8,783 nt of DNA from Candidatus Methanoplasma sp. (GTDB lineage: Archaea > Thermoplasmatota > Thermoplasmata > Methanomassiliicoccales > Methanomethylophilaceae), in assembly GCA_031256615.1 (NCBI GenBank), contig JAIRQG010000119.1:1-8783 (forward strand). Reading direction: 5' to 3'. Below the pieces are notes generated by a model. That model saw nothing but the letters and a program-made list of their open reading frames with translations, searched no databases and was not told the DNA's origin. This document shows, piece after piece, positions 6,712 through 8,783 of this stretch (positions are counted from its first letter, which is position 1; the number at the start of each line of letters is the position of its first letter). Position numbers and translations under genes: made by a program.

Positions 6712-6726
6712 ATATATATAAATTTA
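6712..6726 (+). promoter_or_regulatory. Second, distal TATA-like element
   Basis: ATATATATAAATTTA is a strong TATA-like sequence about 83-97 nt before the AceTr ATG at 6809. It would start a transcript near 6745 and give a leader of roughly 60 nt. No gene starts there; the TTG frame at 6755 only extends the transporter. It may be an alternative promoter or just AT-rich sequence. Confidence 0.3.
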
Positions 6727-6778
6727 TAGACATCTATTTCATCTATTTCGACATTTGACGTACATCATAACCGACATA

Positions 6779-6786
6779 TTTATAAA
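6779..6786 (+). promoter_or_regulatory. Proximal TATA box of the AceTr gene
   Basis: TTTATAAA lies 30-23 nt before the ATG at 6809, so transcription should start at that ATG. This supports 6809 over the in-frame upstream TTG at 6755 and ATG at 6791. Confidence 0.65.
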
Positions 6787-6808
6787 CCATATGCAAATCT
6801 GGCAGATT

Positions 6809-7375
6809 ATGGTTGATAATATATCATCACCAGCAAGCATGATCGCCAACCCAGCACCGCTTGGGCTTCTGGCGTTCGGAATGACGACCGTATTGTTGAA
6901 CCTGCACAATCTCGGGTTGTACGGGTTAGACTCAACCATTCTCACCATGGGAATATTCTACGGCGGACTAGCTCAGGTAGTCGCGGGAATATTCGAATTC
7001 AAAAAGGGCAACACATTCGGAGCGACCGCTTTCACATCCTATGGTCTATTCTGGCTCACATTCGTGGCCATAAACGCAGGATGGGTACCGGCAAGCTCAG
7101 ACAATATAGCGCTCGGCGCGTACTTCGCGATCTGGGGGGTCCTCACGCTGTTCCTTTTCATAGGGACGCTGAAGGGCAACCGTGCATTGCAGGTGGTCTT
7201 CCTGACCCTTGCAATGCTGTTCTTCCTGGTTGCGATCAAGGATGCGACGGGGATGTCCGACATAGCGTACATCGCGGGGGCTGTGGGAGTACTGTGCGGA
7301 AGCGCAGCGATATACACAGCATTCGGCGAGGTTTTGAACGAACAGTATGGAAAGACCCTGCTGCCACTGGGATGA
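6809..7375 (+). CDS. AceTr (GPR1/FUN34/YaaH) acetate/succinate transporter
   Basis: This 188-residue inner-membrane protein has the six-helix plan of the AceTr family (E. coli SatP/YaaH, also about 188 residues), which moves acetate and succinate with protons or acts as a channel. NPAPLGLLAFG (14-24) is the family signature. YGGLAQVVAGIFEF (51-64) and FTSYGLFWL (75-83) are further conserved segments. In an archaeal methanogen it could import acetate as a carbon source; that role is inferred. The start at 6809 gives the normal family length and N-terminus and sits 30 nt after a TATA box. In-frame upstream starts would add an atypical 6-18 residues. It is a single gene: a T-tract precedes its promoter and a hairpin plus T-tracts follow it. 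Confidence 0.92.
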   Translation: MVDNISSPASMIANPAPLGLLAFGMTTVLLNLHNLGLYGLDSTILTMGIFYGGLAQVVAGIFEFKKGNTFGATAFTSYGLFWLTFVAINAGWVPASSDNIALGAYFAIWGVLTLFLFIGTLKGNRALQVVFLTLAMLFFLVAIKDATGMSDIAYIAGAVGVLCGSAAIYTAFGEVLNEQYGKTLLPLG

Positions 7376-7417
7376 AAATCCCAAAAACCATTTCAAAACT
7401 TTTTTTATAATATTTTT
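7368..7417 (+). terminator. Hairpin and T-tracts after the AceTr gene
   Basis: TGGGAT and ATCCCA (7368-7373 and 7378-7383) form a 6-bp stem with a GAAA tetraloop that overlaps the TGA stop codon at 7373-7375. T-tracts follow at 7400-7406 (seven T) and 7413-7417 (five T). The T-tracts are probably what ends transcription; the stem may help protect the 3' end. Confidence 0.5.
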
Positions 7418-7480
7418 CTTCTTTTCGATTTTACGATATGTTTCTTCGTCTCCGTTGGGTGTGAAGCTTTAAGTAGCACG

Positions 7481-7518
7481 AATTTTAATGTAGTGTTACT
7501 GAATCACTATTCAAAATT
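7481..7518 (+). promoter_or_regulatory. Imperfect inverted repeat over the binding-protein promoter
   Basis: Outer arms AATTTT/AAAATT (7481-7486 and 7513-7518) and inner arms TAGTG/CACTA (7491-7495 and 7505-7509) surround TTACTGAAT. The left arm contains a TATA-like TTTTAATG (7483-7490), whose expected transcription start (about 7514) falls in the right arm. The element touches the ribosome-binding site. An operator for a metal-responsive repressor, or an mRNA stem hiding the ribosome-binding site, would both fit; neither is shown. Confidence 0.45.
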
Positions 7519-7523
7519 GAGGT
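7519..7523 (+). promoter_or_regulatory. Ribosome-binding site of the binding-protein gene
   Basis: GAGGT lies four nt before the ATG at 7528, a good Shine-Dalgarno match at slightly short spacing. It confirms this ATG and shows that this gene, like the NikR-like one, has a leadered mRNA. Confidence 0.65.
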
Positions 7524-7527
7524 AAAA

Positions 7528-8634
7528 ATGAATAATAATAAAATGGTCGCTATCGCCGCAGTGGTTATCGTTGTGCTCGCCGGGATAGGCATCGCATATA
7601 TGCTGACTGACAATGACAGCTCGGACGGCGACACTATCACTGATGCTAGGGGGAGGAAGGTCGCAGTACCCGATGAGATCAATTCCATATTAGCAATAAA
7701 ATCATGCTCGCTGCAGCTGGTATCTTTCTTTGACGCTATTGACAAGGTCACATGCCTTGACATAAATGAAAGTTTTACTGACCGTAATCGGACGCACACA
7801 TACATAATGGGGGACTTTTTAAAAGGAAAGAATCTGCCGCGTGTTGATCCAAATGATGCGGAACAGGTCATCGCGAAAGACGTTGACATTGTGATCTCAT
7901 CCACTGTTGATATTTCCAAACTCAATGAGGAACAAACAAAATACGGCGTTCCCGTCTTTGCGATAAACGCCGATGTAGAGTTTGATTCGCCCATCATGTA
8001 CGACCAGTTGCGCCTGCTCGGGAAACTGTTCGGAGAAGAAGAACGTGCGCAGGAAATTATCGACGGTATAAAGTCCATGATCAGCGACATCTATGACAAT
8101 GTCGACCCTGTCGGTGGGGTCAAAGGTTATGCCTGCGGTATGAATTTCTTCGGCATGGGAAGCGTGCAGTTCCTGAGAACATCCGGAGATTACCTGCCGT
8201 TCAAATATTCAAAGCTTGAAAACGTATCTGCATCGAACCCGGCCGGGGTCGGCGGACAGCCCTACGACACAAGCCTGGAAACGGTCATTAAGAATAACCC
8301 GCAGTTGATATTCGTCGACGGCATGGGATCAGAAAATGTAAAGAAGTACATCGAAGATAACAAAGGAACGCTTCAGATGATCGATGCCGTTACTAACAAG
8401 GCCATCTACAAGATAATGGTCTACAAGAACTGGGGAACGAACTGGGTCAATCAATTGATAAACGTGTATTATGTTGCAAGCATCGTACATGTAGGCGAGT
8501 TCGATTGGACATTCGGGGACAAGGCGAATGAGATAATCCAGCTGTTCTACCCGGGAACGGCGGTGACATACTCCGACCTTGCGAATGCACAGACAGGCGG
8601 GGGATGCGGCCTCGTTTTTGAGGCTCCTCGTTAA
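7528..8634 (+). CDS. ABC transporter substrate-binding protein, iron/cobalamin type
   Basis: This 368-residue protein is a periplasmic-binding-protein-like (FhuD/BtuF-type) receptor that would catch an iron chelate, cobalamin or similar ligand outside the cell and pass it to an ABC permease. An N-terminal hydrophobic helix (about 6-26) is followed by an acidic linker (TDNDSSDGD, 27-35). There is no lipobox cysteine, so it is probably anchored by the uncleaved helix. ITDARGRKVAVPDEINSIL (37-55) is the family start. AEQVIAKDVDIVISS (111-125) and ETVIKNNPQLIFVDG (251-265) are the two lobes' typical helix-strand segments. YKNWGTNWVNQLINVYYVA (299-317) matches the C-terminal lobe of archaeal members. 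The C-terminus GGGCGLVFEAPR is unusual. The start is fixed by GAGGT four nt upstream. The ligand is not determinable. A likely permease gene follows. Confidence 0.85.
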   Translation: MNNNKMVAIAAVVIVVLAGIGIAYMLTDNDSSDGDTITDARGRKVAVPDEINSILAIKSCSLQLVSFFDAIDKVTCLDINESFTDRNRTHTYIMGDFLKGKNLPRVDPNDAEQVIAKDVDIVISSTVDISKLNEEQTKYGVPVFAINADVEFDSPIMYDQLRLLGKLFGEEERAQEIIDGIKSMISDIYDNVDPVGGVKGYACGMNFFGMGSVQFLRTSGDYLPFKYSKLENVSASNPAGVGGQPYDTSLETVIKNNPQLIFVDGMGSENVKKYIEDNKGTLQMIDAVTNKAIYKIMVYKNWGTNWVNQLINVYYVASIVHVGEFDWTFGDKANEIIQLFYPGTAVTYSDLANAQTGGGCGLVFEAPR

Positions 8635-8639
8635 ACTTC

Positions 8640-8658
8640 TTTTTTCAAAACCTTTTTT
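8640..8658 (+). terminator. T-tracts between the binding-protein gene and the next gene
   Basis: Two runs of six T (8640-8645 and 8653-8658) follow the stop codon. They could terminate part of the transcripts, raising the binding protein above the downstream gene, as is common in ABC uptake operons. The second run also forms a TATA-like TTTTTTAATA (8653-8662), so its role is uncertain. Confidence 0.4.
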
Positions 8659-8673
8659 AATACCATTACAAAG

Positions 8674-8783
8674 GTGATCGCTGCGCACGACAGAACCATA
8701 GTTGACCGAGACTCCGATGAATTATATGATCTTCATTCTGAAGATGATGGATCGTCTTCGGTTTTCAAAGAGTATAAGTCATA
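8674..8783 (+). CDS. 5' end of next gene, possibly an ABC permease (partial)
   Basis: A frame opens at GTG 8674, 39 nt after the binding-protein stop codon, and stays open to the window edge (36 complete codons). It is the first usual start codon in this frame. The visible part is hydrophilic and acidic (DRDSDELYDLHSEDDGSSS, 12-30, then VFKEYKS). This would fit a cytoplasmic N-terminal tail ahead of a FecCD-type permease's first helix. That identity rests on gene order only. GGTGATC overlapping the GTG resembles a Shine-Dalgarno core but has no better start after it. A competing ATG at 8717 in another frame is also open and cannot be excluded. Confidence 0.4.
   Translation, partial: MIAAHDRTIVDRDSDELYDLHSEDDGSSSVFKEYKS

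Noticed and set aside
6755..6808. Upstream TTG or ATG start for the AceTr transporter
   Set aside because: The TATA box at 6779-6786 would lie inside or too close to such a start. The extension also lacks family similarity, while 6809 gives the usual 188-residue length.
7528..7632. Lipoprotein signal on the binding protein
   Set aside because: No cysteine follows the hydrophobic helix; the first cysteine is at residue 60, inside the folded domain.
7485..8090. Minus-strand frame of 201 codons
   Set aside because: It is antisense to the substrate-binding protein, Ser/Thr/Ile-rich, and covers the promoter of the real gene.
8717..8783. Gene start at ATG 8717 (MNYMIFILKMM)
   Set aside because: It is open to the edge, but it has no ribosome-binding site. 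The overlapping GTG frame from 8674 has a more natural protein composition. It is not fully excluded.

Overview
The window looks like a euryarchaeal chromosome segment of moderate GC, most likely from Thermoplasmatota and possibly a Methanomassiliicoccales methanogen. The archaeal signs are a class I lysyl-tRNA synthetase, an archaeal Sec61-beta/SecG subunit, a NikR-type regulator, and TATA boxes placed about 25 nt upstream of start codons, which points to leaderless mRNAs. The order-level placement is inferred from the overall look of the proteins and was not computed.

Layout, left to right. (1) 1-1872: a class I lysyl-tRNA synthetase gene (minus strand, 3' end outside the window) diverges from the small secretion-channel subunit gene (plus strand) across a 313-nt gap with no convincing gene. 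(2) 1914-3173 (minus): a CPA2-type cation/proton antiporter. (3) 3298-5292 (minus): a large, very acidic soluble protein with twelve consecutive 16-residue repeats, function unknown. (4) 5340-6596: a NikR-like ribbon-helix-helix regulator (minus) diverges from a ZIP-family metal transporter (plus). A perfect 17-bp palindrome sits exactly midway between the two start codons. (5) 6809-7375 (plus): an AceTr/YaaH-family acetate or succinate transporter. (6) 7528 to the end (plus): a membrane-anchored substrate-binding protein of the iron/cobalamin ABC family, followed by the start of another gene that may be the permease.

How the genes may work together. The right half is rich in solute and metal transport. 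The regulator and ZIP pair form a plausible self-contained metal-homeostasis module. The binding-protein gene has its own imperfect inverted repeat over its predicted promoter, so it may be under separate metal control. Six genes (lysS, secG, antiporter, repeat protein, ZIP, AceTr) have a TATA-like box about 23-32 nt before the start codon and no ribosome-binding site. The regulator and the binding-protein gene instead have Shine-Dalgarno sequences and a leader. The least explained item is the repeat protein, whose repeat tract seems to have grown recently by 96-bp tandem duplications. No mobile element, CRISPR array, rRNA or tRNA gene was recognised.
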